From assembly GCA_023423605.1 (NCBI GenBank), contig JAFAFF010000141.1:1-23058 (forward strand): a stretch of DNA of 23,058 bases, read 5' to 3'. Shown here piece by piece: positions 7,550 to 13,871 of this stretch (the first letter of the stretch is position 1; each line of letters opens with the position of its first letter). A program made the position numbers and the translations under genes. Source of the stretch: Pseudomonadota bacterium. GTDB taxonomy: Bacteria > Pseudomonadota > Gammaproteobacteria > Xanthomonadales > Xanthomonadaceae. A model generated the notes under the pieces. The model worked only from the letters and a program-made list of their open reading frames with translations, did no database searches and was not told where the DNA came from.

Positions 7550-7960
7550 ATGGACGTGCGATTCATCCTTGCGGCCGCAATAGCCGCATCTGCGCCAGTG
7601 CAAGCGCAACAGGTTCACAAGTGCATTGAGGGCGGCAAGGCCGTGTATCAGTCTCAGCCCTGCACCAGCGGCGAGCCTGTAAAAAGCTGGTCGGCGCGTA
7701 TTGAGCCGCGGTCTTATGAAGCGGAATTGGCGGACCGACGCATCGAGGTCATGCGTCAGCAGAGCGCGGTCAGATCGAACCAGCGCGACCGCATTCCGCA
7801 ACGCCAGGGCGTGGTCATTCGTGATCCGCAGCACAAGAGTCCAACCCGTTGCGAGGCGGCCAAAGCGCACCGCGACAGCGTCTATCGAGCGGCTGGGCTC
7901 AAGCGCAGCTTTCAGCTGAGCCGAACGATGGATGATCAGGTCTACGAAGCGTGTAAGTGA
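7550..7960 (+). CDS. Secreted DUF4124-like hypothetical protein
   Basis: A 136-residue protein with a short signal peptide (M-D-V-R-F then a hydrophobic Ala-rich run, likely cleaved after V-Q-A). The mature N-terminus has H-K-C-I-E-G-G-K-A-V-Y-Q-S-Q-P-C, which resembles the two-cysteine beta-hairpin of DUF4124 domains (x-Y-K-C-x-D-x-x-G-x-x-x-Y-S-x-x-P-C), a common periplasmic module of unknown function in xanthomonads. The C-terminal half is charged, with a second Cys pair (T-R-C-E-A-A-K and Y-E-A-C-K at the very end) that could form a disulfide. A GGGGGC lies just before the ATG. It has no operon partner and ends about 130 bases before the dif-type site. Confidence 0.8.
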   Translation: MDVRFILAAAIAASAPVQAQQVHKCIEGGKAVYQSQPCTSGEPVKSWSARIEPRSYEAELADRRIEVMRQQSAVRSNQRDRIPQRQGVVIRDPQHKSPTRCEAAKAHRDSVYRAAGLKRSFQLSRTMDDQVYEACK

Positions 7961-8093
7961 TTGCCGGGGTGTAAGGGCTGCTCATGCGCCCAGTTCGTCC
8001 TTGTCGAGTGAGCCGGAGGGTAAGCAAGCGCCGATCCAGAGCCGCAGCCATTGCCATGTGGAGCCGACGAACGCCGCTACACGCACATCCATT

Positions 8094-8121
8094 ATTTCGC
8101 ATAATGTATATTATGTTCGTA
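8094..8121 (+). other. dif-type XerC/XerD recombination site
   Basis: The site reads as three parts: ATTTCGCATAA (8094-8104), TGTATA (8105-8110), TTATGTTCGTA (8111-8121). E. coli dif has XerC arm GGTGCGCATAA, the same TGTATA centre, and XerD arm TTATGTTAAAT. The xanthomonad dif, from memory, has the ATTTCGCATAA arm exactly. Thus the XerC arm, centre and the first seven bases of the XerD arm are canonical, while the last four bases (CGTA instead of AAAT) differ. It is either the chromosomal dif, which resolves chromosome dimers at the replication terminus, or a hybrid att site left by an element that integrates by host XerCD, such as a filamentous phage. No second copy is in the window. Confidence 0.85.
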
Positions 8122-8135
8122 TGTTCTTGGCATGC

Positions 8136-8156
8136 CTGTCTCAGCGGATGAGACAG
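8136..8156. repeat. Hairpin beside the dif-type site
   Basis: CTGTCTCA (8136-8143) and TGAGACAG (8149-8156) are perfect 8-bp arms around GCGGA, starting 15 bases after the dif-type site. Position suggests a phage-type att-flanking or regulatory hairpin; no T-run follows. Confidence 0.45.
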
Positions 8157-8198
8157 CTGTCAGTGTCCCTAATTGATGGCATTTGTGCCTAGATCGCG

Positions 8199-8220
8199 CC
8201 CCTTATTGATTCCTAAGGGG
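8199..8220. repeat. Weak inverted repeat at the end of the synthetase pseudogene
   Basis: CCCCTTA (8199-8205) and TAAGGGG (8214-8220) flank an 8-base loop and lie across the stop of the decayed synthetase frame. The following TTCTTG is only weakly T-rich, so terminator function is doubtful. Confidence 0.3.
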
Positions 8221-8948
8221 TTCTTGAGCTCCCCAGTCCATCCAGTGACAACAATTAGGGCCAACACGCAATGCTGCGATGGCGATGGCGCGTTCCGTCA
8301 TCCAGTCCACGTCGCGCCCCGCATGCAAGGTCGCCTCGAGCTTCGGTCGTGCCAGGATGACGCATGCGGCAGGCTTGACCTCGGAGACCTCGATGGCACC
8401 GTCCAACAGTGACTTGTAAGGAACGACCTTGCTGCCTTCCAGCCCGCAGGACGTGGAAAGGATGACTTTGGGCTCCGCGTCTTCGATGCGTCTGGCGAGC
8501 TCTGTCGCCGCGAAGCCGCCGAACACCACAGAGTGCACCGCGCCTATCCGCGCGCAAGCCAGCATGCCAATCAGTGCTTCGGGCACCATGGGCATGTAAA
8601 GCAGAACGCGATCACCTTTGCGCACACCGAGGTCTCGCAGCACCAGAGCAAACGCCTGCACCTCGTGCAGTAGTTCGCTGTAGCTGATTGACCTGCCAGT
8701 GCCCGACGCCGGACTGTCGTAGACGATTGCGGCCTGCTGGCCCCGGCCTTCCTGCACGTGCCGGTCCACGGCGTTGAAGCAGGTATTGCACGTGCCGTCC
8801 GTAAACCACGCACCGTGCGGCCTTGGCGCAGGTCGTAGGCGACAGTCGGTGGCTGGATCCAATTTACCTGTGTTGCAGCCTCAAGCCGGAAGCGCTCCGG
8901 CTCGTTTTTCCATTTCTCATAAGTGGTTCGATAGGCGCCGTAATCCAC
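8203..8948 (-). pseudogene. Acyl-CoA synthetase (PrpE/Acs-like), frameshifted and truncated
   Basis: The N-terminal third of a propionyl/acetyl-CoA synthetase (AMP-forming). A GTG at 8948 with AGGAG upstream begins V-D-Y-G-A-Y-R-T-T-Y-E-K-W-K, with W-I-Q-P near residue 30. The frame then shifts by one base between about 8820 and 8840. The second frame carries P-H-G-A-W-F-T-D-G-T-C-N-T-C-F-N-A-V-D-R-H, then G-R-S-I-S-Y-S-E-L-L and R-K-G-D-R-V-L-L-Y-M-P-M-V-P-E. Homology fades after D-V-D-W-M-T-E near 8290, before the ATP-binding T-S-G-T-T-G motif, so more than half of the usual roughly 630 residues are missing and the product cannot be active. It lies 58 bases after the hydroxylase-family gene on the same strand, suggesting that the intact ancestor was its operon partner and activated the same acid. 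Confidence 0.88.
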
Positions 8949-9006
8949 GGATCCCTCTCCTGCGTCAAGTTGAACATCTGGCCGGCGGGCATGTAGCCAA
9001 TCCGTC

Positions 9007-10554
9007 TCAGCTCTCGCTTTCCGCACTCGATACCGGGTTCTTCTCGGGTGGCTTAGGGACTTGGCAACCAGTGGCGCAGCAGCGACCAGGTTGCTTGGAC
9101 TTCTTGCTTCCATCGTCGAGAACGCCGCGATCCAACAGGCTCTCGACGAGCTCGACCTTTTCCATCACGGGGTAGTTGCGCCAGATCTCGCGCTTCATGG
9201 CTTCGGGCGATCCGCCGCCGTGCAGAGAGATCACCGAGTACCAGCCGGCCTCGTGAGACACGGTCAGGTCTTCGATGAATCGAGACACCTCGGCGCGTTG
9301 ATCATGCGGAATGTCAGGGCGGCCGCCCATCACCGCAGCGATCGAGGCCGACGTCTCGGGATTGTGGTCTTCGTCCGGACCAGGCAGCGCGACGATAAGG
9401 CCGCCCGAAACATAGTGGGCAACGCGGTGCATGTCGTAGATCTTCGTTGCGAGCAGCAGCTTGCCGATGTTCGAGAACACGGCATCCGGCATCACTGAGC
9501 CGACCGGATCCTTCGTGCAGTAGACCGACGAGGCCACGCCACAGGCGAAGAAGCTCTCCGTGATTGTGATGAGTTCGACCATCGCTTCGCGGATATGCGA
9601 ATGGCGATCGGCGTTCAGCCCGTTGGCATCGATCATTAGCGCGCCTGCGCCGATCAGCAGATCGCCGAAACCTGCGCGCGCGCCGATACAGGAGTGGCGA
9701 TGGTGGGTGGCGTATGAGGTTGTGAGGAACCCACCTTCCTCGGTTTCACCGGCAAGGAAAACGCGCTCGTAGGGCACAAACACGTCATCGAACACCACCA
9801 TGGCGACCGACTGGCCGTATTTGGCCGAGAACTTGGCCGAGGCTTCGCCTGGTCGGCCTGCAGGCCGGGAAATGATCGTGATGCCGGGTGCGTCAATAGG
9901 AACTGCGCAGCACACAGCGAAATGTTCATCTCCCGGAACATGGGTGCGGCAAGGCATGACGAGGAGCTCATGCATGTAGGGCGCGCCGGTCACGATCGCC
10001 TTCGTGCCTCGGATGACAATCCCGTCCTTGCGCCGTTCCTTGATGTGGACGTAGGCGTCCGGATTCGGCTGCTTCCCAGGACGCAGAGACCGGTCGCCTT
10101 TGGCATCCGTCATTGCCACGCCAAGCGTGAGGTCGCGGTCCTGCACATCGTGCAAGTACGCCAGGAACCGCTGGCTGTACTCGGTGCCGTGATTCGCATC
10201 CGCCTGATAGGTGGCCTGGTAGATGCCATTCAGCGCGTCGTGCGTCAGATAGCGCTGCGCGCAGCCGGAGGTCTTGCAGACCAGGCGGACTGCCTCGAGC
10301 TTGTCGAGCAGGTCCTGCGACGACTCGTTGATGTGCAGCATGCGATTGACCAGCTTGCCGGACGTCCCTTGGCGGGCGGTCATGATCGGGGCGTATTCCT
10401 CGCGCAAGGCGAAGTCGTAAGTCACCCCGACGCCGGCGATGCCGGGTGCAAGCAGGGGCTCGTCGGCAACGCTTTCAACCAGCTTTCCATCAACAAAGAC
10501 CCTCGGCTTATAGGCCCGGAGGGACTCGCGGTAGTCATCGGCAGACATCAGCAT
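9007..10554 (-). CDS. 4-hydroxyphenylacetate 3-hydroxylase / 4-hydroxybutyryl-CoA dehydratase family protein
   Basis: A 515-residue flavoprotein of the HpaB/AbfD fold. The start M-L-M-S-A-D-D-Y-R-E-S-L-R and motifs G-A-M/V-A-M-T-D-A-K-G-D-R, V-V-F-D-D-V-F-V-P and S-L-H-G-G-G-S-P-E-A match clostridial 4-hydroxybutyryl-CoA dehydratase/vinylacetyl-CoA isomerase closely. However, of the four 4Fe-4S ligands of AbfD (Cys99, Cys103, His292, Cys299), only C98 and H285 are kept; Tyr102 and Ala292 stand at the other two positions. An iron-sulfur dehydratase mechanism is therefore doubtful, and a flavin-dependent monooxygenase or an isomerase is possible. The C-terminal tail has C-C-A-T-G-C. AGGA lies eight bases before the ATG. 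It is divergent from a TetR gene and upstream of the broken CoA-synthetase, suggesting a hydroxy-acid or aromatic-acid pathway. Confidence 0.9.
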   Translation of the reverse strand: MLMSADDYRESLRAYKPRVFVDGKLVESVADEPLLAPGIAGVGVTYDFALREEYAPIMTARQGTSGKLVNRMLHINESSQDLLDKLEAVRLVCKTSGCAQRYLTHDALNGIYQATYQADANHGTEYSQRFLAYLHDVQDRDLTLGVAMTDAKGDRSLRPGKQPNPDAYVHIKERRKDGIVIRGTKAIVTGAPYMHELLVMPCRTHVPGDEHFAVCCAVPIDAPGITIISRPAGRPGEASAKFSAKYGQSVAMVVFDDVFVPYERVFLAGETEEGGFLTTSYATHHRHSCIGARAGFGDLLIGAGALMIDANGLNADRHSHIREAMVELITITESFFACGVASSVYCTKDPVGSVMPDAVFSNIGKLLLATKIYDMHRVAHYVSGGLIVALPGPDEDHNPETSASIAAVMGGRPDIPHDQRAEVSRFIEDLTVSHEAGWYSVISLHGGGSPEAMKREIWRNYPVMEKVELVESLLDRGVLDDGSKKSKQPGRCCATGCQVPKPPEKNPVSSAESES

Positions 10555-10567
10555 GAGACCAGTCCTC

Positions 10568-10601
10568 GTTCTGTTAATTTAACGGTGTTCAATTAACGAA
10601 C
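10568..10601. promoter_or_regulatory. Imperfect dyad between hydroxylase-family gene and tetR
   Basis: GTTCTGTTAATT (10568-10579) and AATTAACGAAC (10591-10601) are complementary except for one inserted T. The same interval can also be read as two near-repeats, GTTAATTTAAC (10573-10583) and GTTCAATTAAC (10587-10597). It is AT-rich in a GC-rich setting and lies between divergent genes, as expected for the operator of the neighbouring TetR-family regulator, overlapping both promoters. Confidence 0.6.
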
Positions 10602-10644
10602 AATGTTAGATTATTTGTCAAGCAGATTCGATGGAGACCGTCTG

Positions 10645-11268
10645 GTGGCCGAGACCCAGCAACGCAAGCGCCGTGCGTCGGTGACGGAGCACAAGAAAGA
10701 GCTGATCCTCGACGCCGCGCGGGAGGTGTTCGGCCAGCAAGGTCTGGAAGGCGCGAGCCTTCGTGCCATTGCGGTAGCCGCTGGCTACACCCCTGCTGCG
10801 CTTTACTTCCATTTCGATTCGAAGGAAGCCATCTACGCGGAGCTTCTGAACGACTCTCTCGCAGCACTGGGCACATCAATCAGCAATGCGGCCTCTGCTG
10901 CCCGTCTTCCCGCCAAGCGCCTCCGATGTGCGGCGATGGCCTTCTACGACTTCTACGCCCGTAACCCCCGGGACTTGGATCTTGGCTTCTATCTCTTCCG
11001 GGGTGGTATGAAGCCGGCAGGCCTTGGACGTGAACGGGACGAGCGACTGAACGTCGCACTCGAGTCAGCCTTGAAGCCGATTGCGGAGGCTGCAGTGGCG
11101 ATGGGAGCGAAGGAGGACGCCGCGAACCTGCTGATGGTCGATTGTTTCGCACACGCGACCGGGTTACTCCTCCTGCTTCATACGGGCCGCATCCGCATGT
11201 TCGGCGCATCTGCCGAGAAGCTGATGGAGGCCTATGTCGATGGCCGCATCAGCGCGCTGAAGGAGTAG
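10645..11268 (+). CDS. TetR/AcrR family transcriptional regulator
   Basis: A one-component repressor. The N-terminal helix-turn-helix is clear: L-I-L-D-A-A-R-E-V-F-G-Q-Q-G, then S-L-R-A-I-A-V-A-A-G-Y-T-P-A-A-L-Y-F-H-F-D-S-K-E-A-I-Y. The C-terminal ligand domain is helical and not assignable. The GTG at 10645, preceded by TGGAGA, is favoured (207 residues). The ATG at 10603, adding 14 residues, lacks a ribosome-binding site and borders the proposed operator. It is divergent from the hydroxylase-family gene and followed after five bases by the isochorismatase-like gene. It probably controls both units and responds to the pathway substrate or its CoA ester. Confidence 0.92.
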   Translation: MAETQQRKRRASVTEHKKELILDAAREVFGQQGLEGASLRAIAVAAGYTPAALYFHFDSKEAIYAELLNDSLAALGTSISNAASAARLPAKRLRCAAMAFYDFYARNPRDLDLGFYLFRGGMKPAGLGRERDERLNVALESALKPIAEAAVAMGAKEDAANLLMVDCFAHATGLLLLLHTGRIRMFGASAEKLMEAYVDGRISALKE

Positions 11269-11273
11269 TCGAC

Positions 11274-11891
11274 ATGCCCCTGATCGATGCAAGCCGCTCT
11301 ATCCTGCTGGTAATCGATTTCCAGTCCAAGCTGATGCCTGCGATCGACGACGGCGATGTCGCCGTAAAGAATGCGGCGCGCCTTCTTGCGGCCGCTCGGG
11401 AATTCGGCATCCGCGTCGTCGCAACTGAGCAGAACCCAGAAGGACTTGGGGCGACCGTGCCTGCGCTGGCACTGGAAGGCGCCACTCTCTTCACCAAGCA
11501 CCGCTTCGGCGCATGCGGTGAAGCCGGCTTTCTGGATCTCGTGCCCGTTGACACGCATATCGTGGTTGTCGGCTGCGAAGCGCACGTCTGTGTGCTACAG
11601 ACCGTTGTCGAGCTTTGCGAAGCAGGCCGGGATGTGTTCTTGGTACGCGATGCGATAGGTTCGCGCGCGTCCGAGAACAAGCAGGCTGCGATCGATCGAC
11701 GTAGTGAACCTGATATCGCGCCGGCCCAAGGAGACCGCCGAGGCCGAAATGCTGCTCAATGCCACCAGCCGCGGCGGCCAGGACGTGACCGGCTACGCAC
11801 CCGGGCCGCTGGCCCAGCACTGGGGCCTCTCGGTGGTCGGTGGCTACCATCGCCAAGACCGACAGGACCTGGACGGAGACGGCTGGGCTGA
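11274..11891 (+). CDS. Isochorismatase-like hydrolase with foreign 3' end (truncated)
   Basis: AAGGAG at 11260-11265, inside the end of tetR, sets the start at 11274 and implies coupling to tetR. Residues 1-142 are a cysteine hydrolase of the isochorismatase superfamily: D15 in L-L-V-I-D-F-Q, K75 in F-T-K-H-R-F, the cis-peptide segment V-V-G-C-E-A-H and nucleophile C106, then R-D-A-I-G-S-R-A-S-E-N-K. The normal C-terminal helix and strand (about 40 residues) are missing. From about 11690-11703 the frame runs into a TonB-receptor gene read in the wrong frame, giving about 60 Arg/Pro-rich residues. The catalytic triad survives, but folding is doubtful. YcaC-like amidohydrolase activity would be the family expectation for the intact ancestor; the substrate is unknown. 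Confidence 0.8.
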   Translation: MPLIDASRSILLVIDFQSKLMPAIDDGDVAVKNAARLLAAAREFGIRVVATEQNPEGLGATVPALALEGATLFTKHRFGACGEAGFLDLVPVDTHIVVVGCEAHVCVLQTVVELCEAGRDVFLVRDAIGSRASENKQAAIDRRSEPDIAPAQGDRRGRNAAQCHQPRRPGRDRLRTRAAGPALGPLGGRWLPSPRPTGPGRRRLG

Positions 11892-12015
11892 CATTCCCGG
11901 CTACGAGCGCGCCATGGTCCGGCCGCGGTTGTTCTGGGAATCGGAGAATGGAGCGCGCGCACTGCTGACGGCAGGCGCAACGCGCGAGAGTCGGCTGCCC
12001 GCCGCAATCGTATGA
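11698..12015 (+). pseudogene. TonB-dependent receptor fragment
   Basis: About 105 codons from the plug-barrel junction of a TonB-dependent outer-membrane receptor. The frame begins D-V-V-N-L-I-S-R-R-P, the typical end of the plug domain. It continues with E-M-L-L-N-A-T-S-R-G-G-Q-D-V-T, G-Y-H-R-Q-D-R-Q-D-L-D-G-D-G-W-A-D-I-P-G-Y-E-R and T-A-G-A-T-R-E-S-R, the first barrel strands. There is no start, signal peptide, TonB box or remaining barrel (the usual length is about 700 residues or more). The left end is fused to the isochorismatase gene, and the right end stops at 12015 after homology appears to end near 11990. It is a relic trapped by rearrangement. The receptor's ligand cannot be told. 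Confidence 0.8.
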
Positions 12016-12230
12016 TCGCCTCTCGCGCAGTACAGATGCCTCAAGGTGTGACTGGTAGCTACAAGCTTGATGACGGCCATGAGGTAATGCTGCATCAAGA
12101 CCGCCATGGAACCCGGCTAACACGCTTGGGGGGCGGCATCAAGCATCTGCTTTCAGATTCACAAGTGTCTTTGCCAGTTTTCGATTTCGACGCTGAGACA
12201 CGCAGCCTTGCGGTTGTAGCCGGAACGTAG
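12012..12230 (+). CDS. Small hypothetical protein or 3' remnant
   Basis: A 72-codon frame whose ATG overlaps the stop of the receptor fragment (ATGA). Residues about 11-50 (G-V-T-G-S-Y-K-L-D-D-G-H-E-V, T-R-L-T-R-L-G-G-G-I-K-H-L-L) recall the repetitive beta-strand pattern (x-G-x-Y-x-L-x-D-G-x-x-x-x-L) found near the C-terminus of small secreted xanthomonad proteins. No signal peptide is present, so this may be only the 3' end of such a gene brought here by rearrangement. The stretch 12231-12362 that follows holds nothing recognisable. Confidence 0.35.
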   Translation: MIASRAVQMPQGVTGSYKLDDGHEVMLHQDRHGTRLTRLGGGIKHLLSDSQVSLPVFDFDAETRSLAVVAGT

Positions 12231-12362
12231 AGCCATCTGCACTCGAGATAACAGGCATGCCAGTCCTTAAACAATCTACATCCCGGACTGCCTGCGCTGT
12301 CCTCATAGGCATCCCGCATTCCAACATACGGGTCGTGCCCTGCCCTCACCCGCCACGGCCAA

Positions 12363-13862
12363 CTAGTCCTCACCCGCTACATTGCCAACCGCGCGATTGA
12401 CCTGCGCAAAGGCAGCAGCCAGGCTTCCCGCGTTCCGGGCAAGCTCATTGCGCGCCTGGATGGCTGCCCGTTGCGCTTCGATGACGGCAAGAAAATCCAC
12501 CGTGCCCGCATCGAACCGCGCCTGTGCCAGTCCCTGCGCGTCCGCAGCCAGTGCCGTCCGCTGCTCCAGTGCTTTGCGTTGATGCTGCAGGGCCGCGTAA
12601 TTGCTCAGCGCGTCGTCGATCTCCTTCCAGGCCTGCAGCACGGTGTGCTGGTAGGCCACCGCCGCTTCCTGCTGCTGCAGTTCGCGCAGTTTCACCACGC
12701 TGGTACGGCGGCCATGATCGAACAGCGGCAGGTCCAGCGCCGGGCCTACCGACCAGGTACGGCTCCCCCAGTCCCCCAGGTTGCCCGATGTGGTGGATTC
12801 GTAACCGAACTTTCCACCCAGACGGATGCTGGGATAAAGCGCTGCCCGGGCAACGCCGATCTGTGCGGTGGCCGCATGCAGACGACTTTCCGCCGCACGG
12901 ATGTCCGGCCGGCGCCGTGCCACTTCCGAAGGCAGGCCCAGCGACAGGTCGGGCAGCGCCACCGGCGCTGGCGCGCGCGGCTGCAGCAGCTCACGCAGTG
13001 CGCCTGGCCGTTCGCCCAGCAGCAGCGCCAACTGGTTCGCCTGCGCACCTTCGCTGGCCAGCAACGCCGGCAGGCTGGCCCGCAGCGTGGCCAGCTCGGC
13101 GTGCTGGCGGTCGCTGTCCAGGTGGTCGGTGAGCCCACCCGCTACCTGCGCATCGATGATCGCCGTGCGCTCTTCCATGGCCAGCAGGTCTTCACGGGTC
13201 AATGCAATCCGGCGCTGCGTGGTGCGCAGCGCGAAGTAGGTCGCCGCCACGTCGCTTGCCAGGGACAGCCGGGTCATGTCCAGCAGCGCGGCCTGTTCCA
13301 TCACGCCGGCGTCCGCTGCTTCCACCGAACGGCGGATGCGTCCCCACAGGTCCAGTTCCCAGGAAAGATCGACGCCGGACTGGTACACCGTGAATGGTTC
13401 GCTCAGCGCCTGCTTCAGGCTGTCGGCCTGCTCACCACCGATGACGTCCAGCAACCGCGTGGACGCGCCGTTCTCGCTCTGCCGCTGCCGCGACACGCCG
13501 CCGCCCAGGTTGGCCTGGGGCAGTGCCTGCGCCTGCACGGTGGAGCGCTGCGCGCGCGCCTGGGCCAGATGAAGTGCCGCGGTGTGCAGGTCGGGCGCGG
13601 TATCGCGTGTCCGGCGCTGCAGTTCATCCAGAACCGGGTCGTGGTAAGCCCGCCACCAGTTGCCATCTGGCAGCGCACTTTCCAGCTCCGGCCCCGCAAG
13701 CTGCTCGTCGCTGCTGCGCCACTGCGTCCAGGTTGCCGGACTTTCCGGCGTGGGAGCGCGGAACTCCGGCCCCAGCGCGCATCCCGCCAGTGCCACTGCG
13801 AGCATGCAGGGGACAAGCACACGCAATGGGCCGGAGCATCGAGGAAGAAGCGGCAGGGTCAT
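12363..13862 (-). CDS. Outer-membrane efflux lipoprotein, OprM/NodT family
   Basis: A 499-residue trimeric outer-membrane channel subunit of the RND/ABC outer membrane factor family. The N-terminus is a lipoprotein signal with lipobox L-A-G-C (Cys near residue 28), followed by G-P-E-F-R-A-P. Typical motifs are W-W-R-A-Y-H-D-P-V-L-D-E-L, D-L-S-W-E-L-D-L-W-G-R-I-R-R, the R-R-P-D-I-R-A-A-E-x-x-L-x-A-A-T-A-Q-I-G-V-A-R-A-x-x-Y-P-S repeat-half motif, and R-F-D-A-G-T-V-D-F-L. It starts nine bases after the stop of the second permease gene, so it is the last gene of the exporter operon and should supply the outer-membrane duct. The E. coli ybh operon has no such gene and would use a shared channel, so here the system is self-contained. 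Confidence 0.95.
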   Translation of the reverse strand: MTLPLLPRCSGPLRVLVPCMLAVALAGCALGPEFRAPTPESPATWTQWRSSDEQLAGPELESALPDGNWWRAYHDPVLDELQRRTRDTAPDLHTAALHLAQARAQRSTVQAQALPQANLGGGVSRQRQSENGASTRLLDVIGGEQADSLKQALSEPFTVYQSGVDLSWELDLWGRIRRSVEAADAGVMEQAALLDMTRLSLASDVAATYFALRTTQRRIALTREDLLAMEERTAIIDAQVAGGLTDHLDSDRQHAELATLRASLPALLASEGAQANQLALLLGERPGALRELLQPRAPAPVALPDLSLGLPSEVARRRPDIRAAESRLHAATAQIGVARAALYPSIRLGGKFGYESTTSGNLGDWGSRTWSVGPALDLPLFDHGRRTSVVKLRELQQQEAAVAYQHTVLQAWKEIDDALSNYAALQHQRKALEQRTALAADAQGLAQARFDAGTVDFLAVIEAQRAAIQARNELARNAGSLAAAFAQVNRAVGNVAGED

Positions 13863-13871
13863 GAAGAGGCC

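Noticed and set aside
9007-10554. Naming the gene abfD (4-hydroxybutyryl-CoA dehydratase)
   Set aside because: Two iron-sulfur ligands of AbfD are replaced, so the specific function is not supported; only the family is given.
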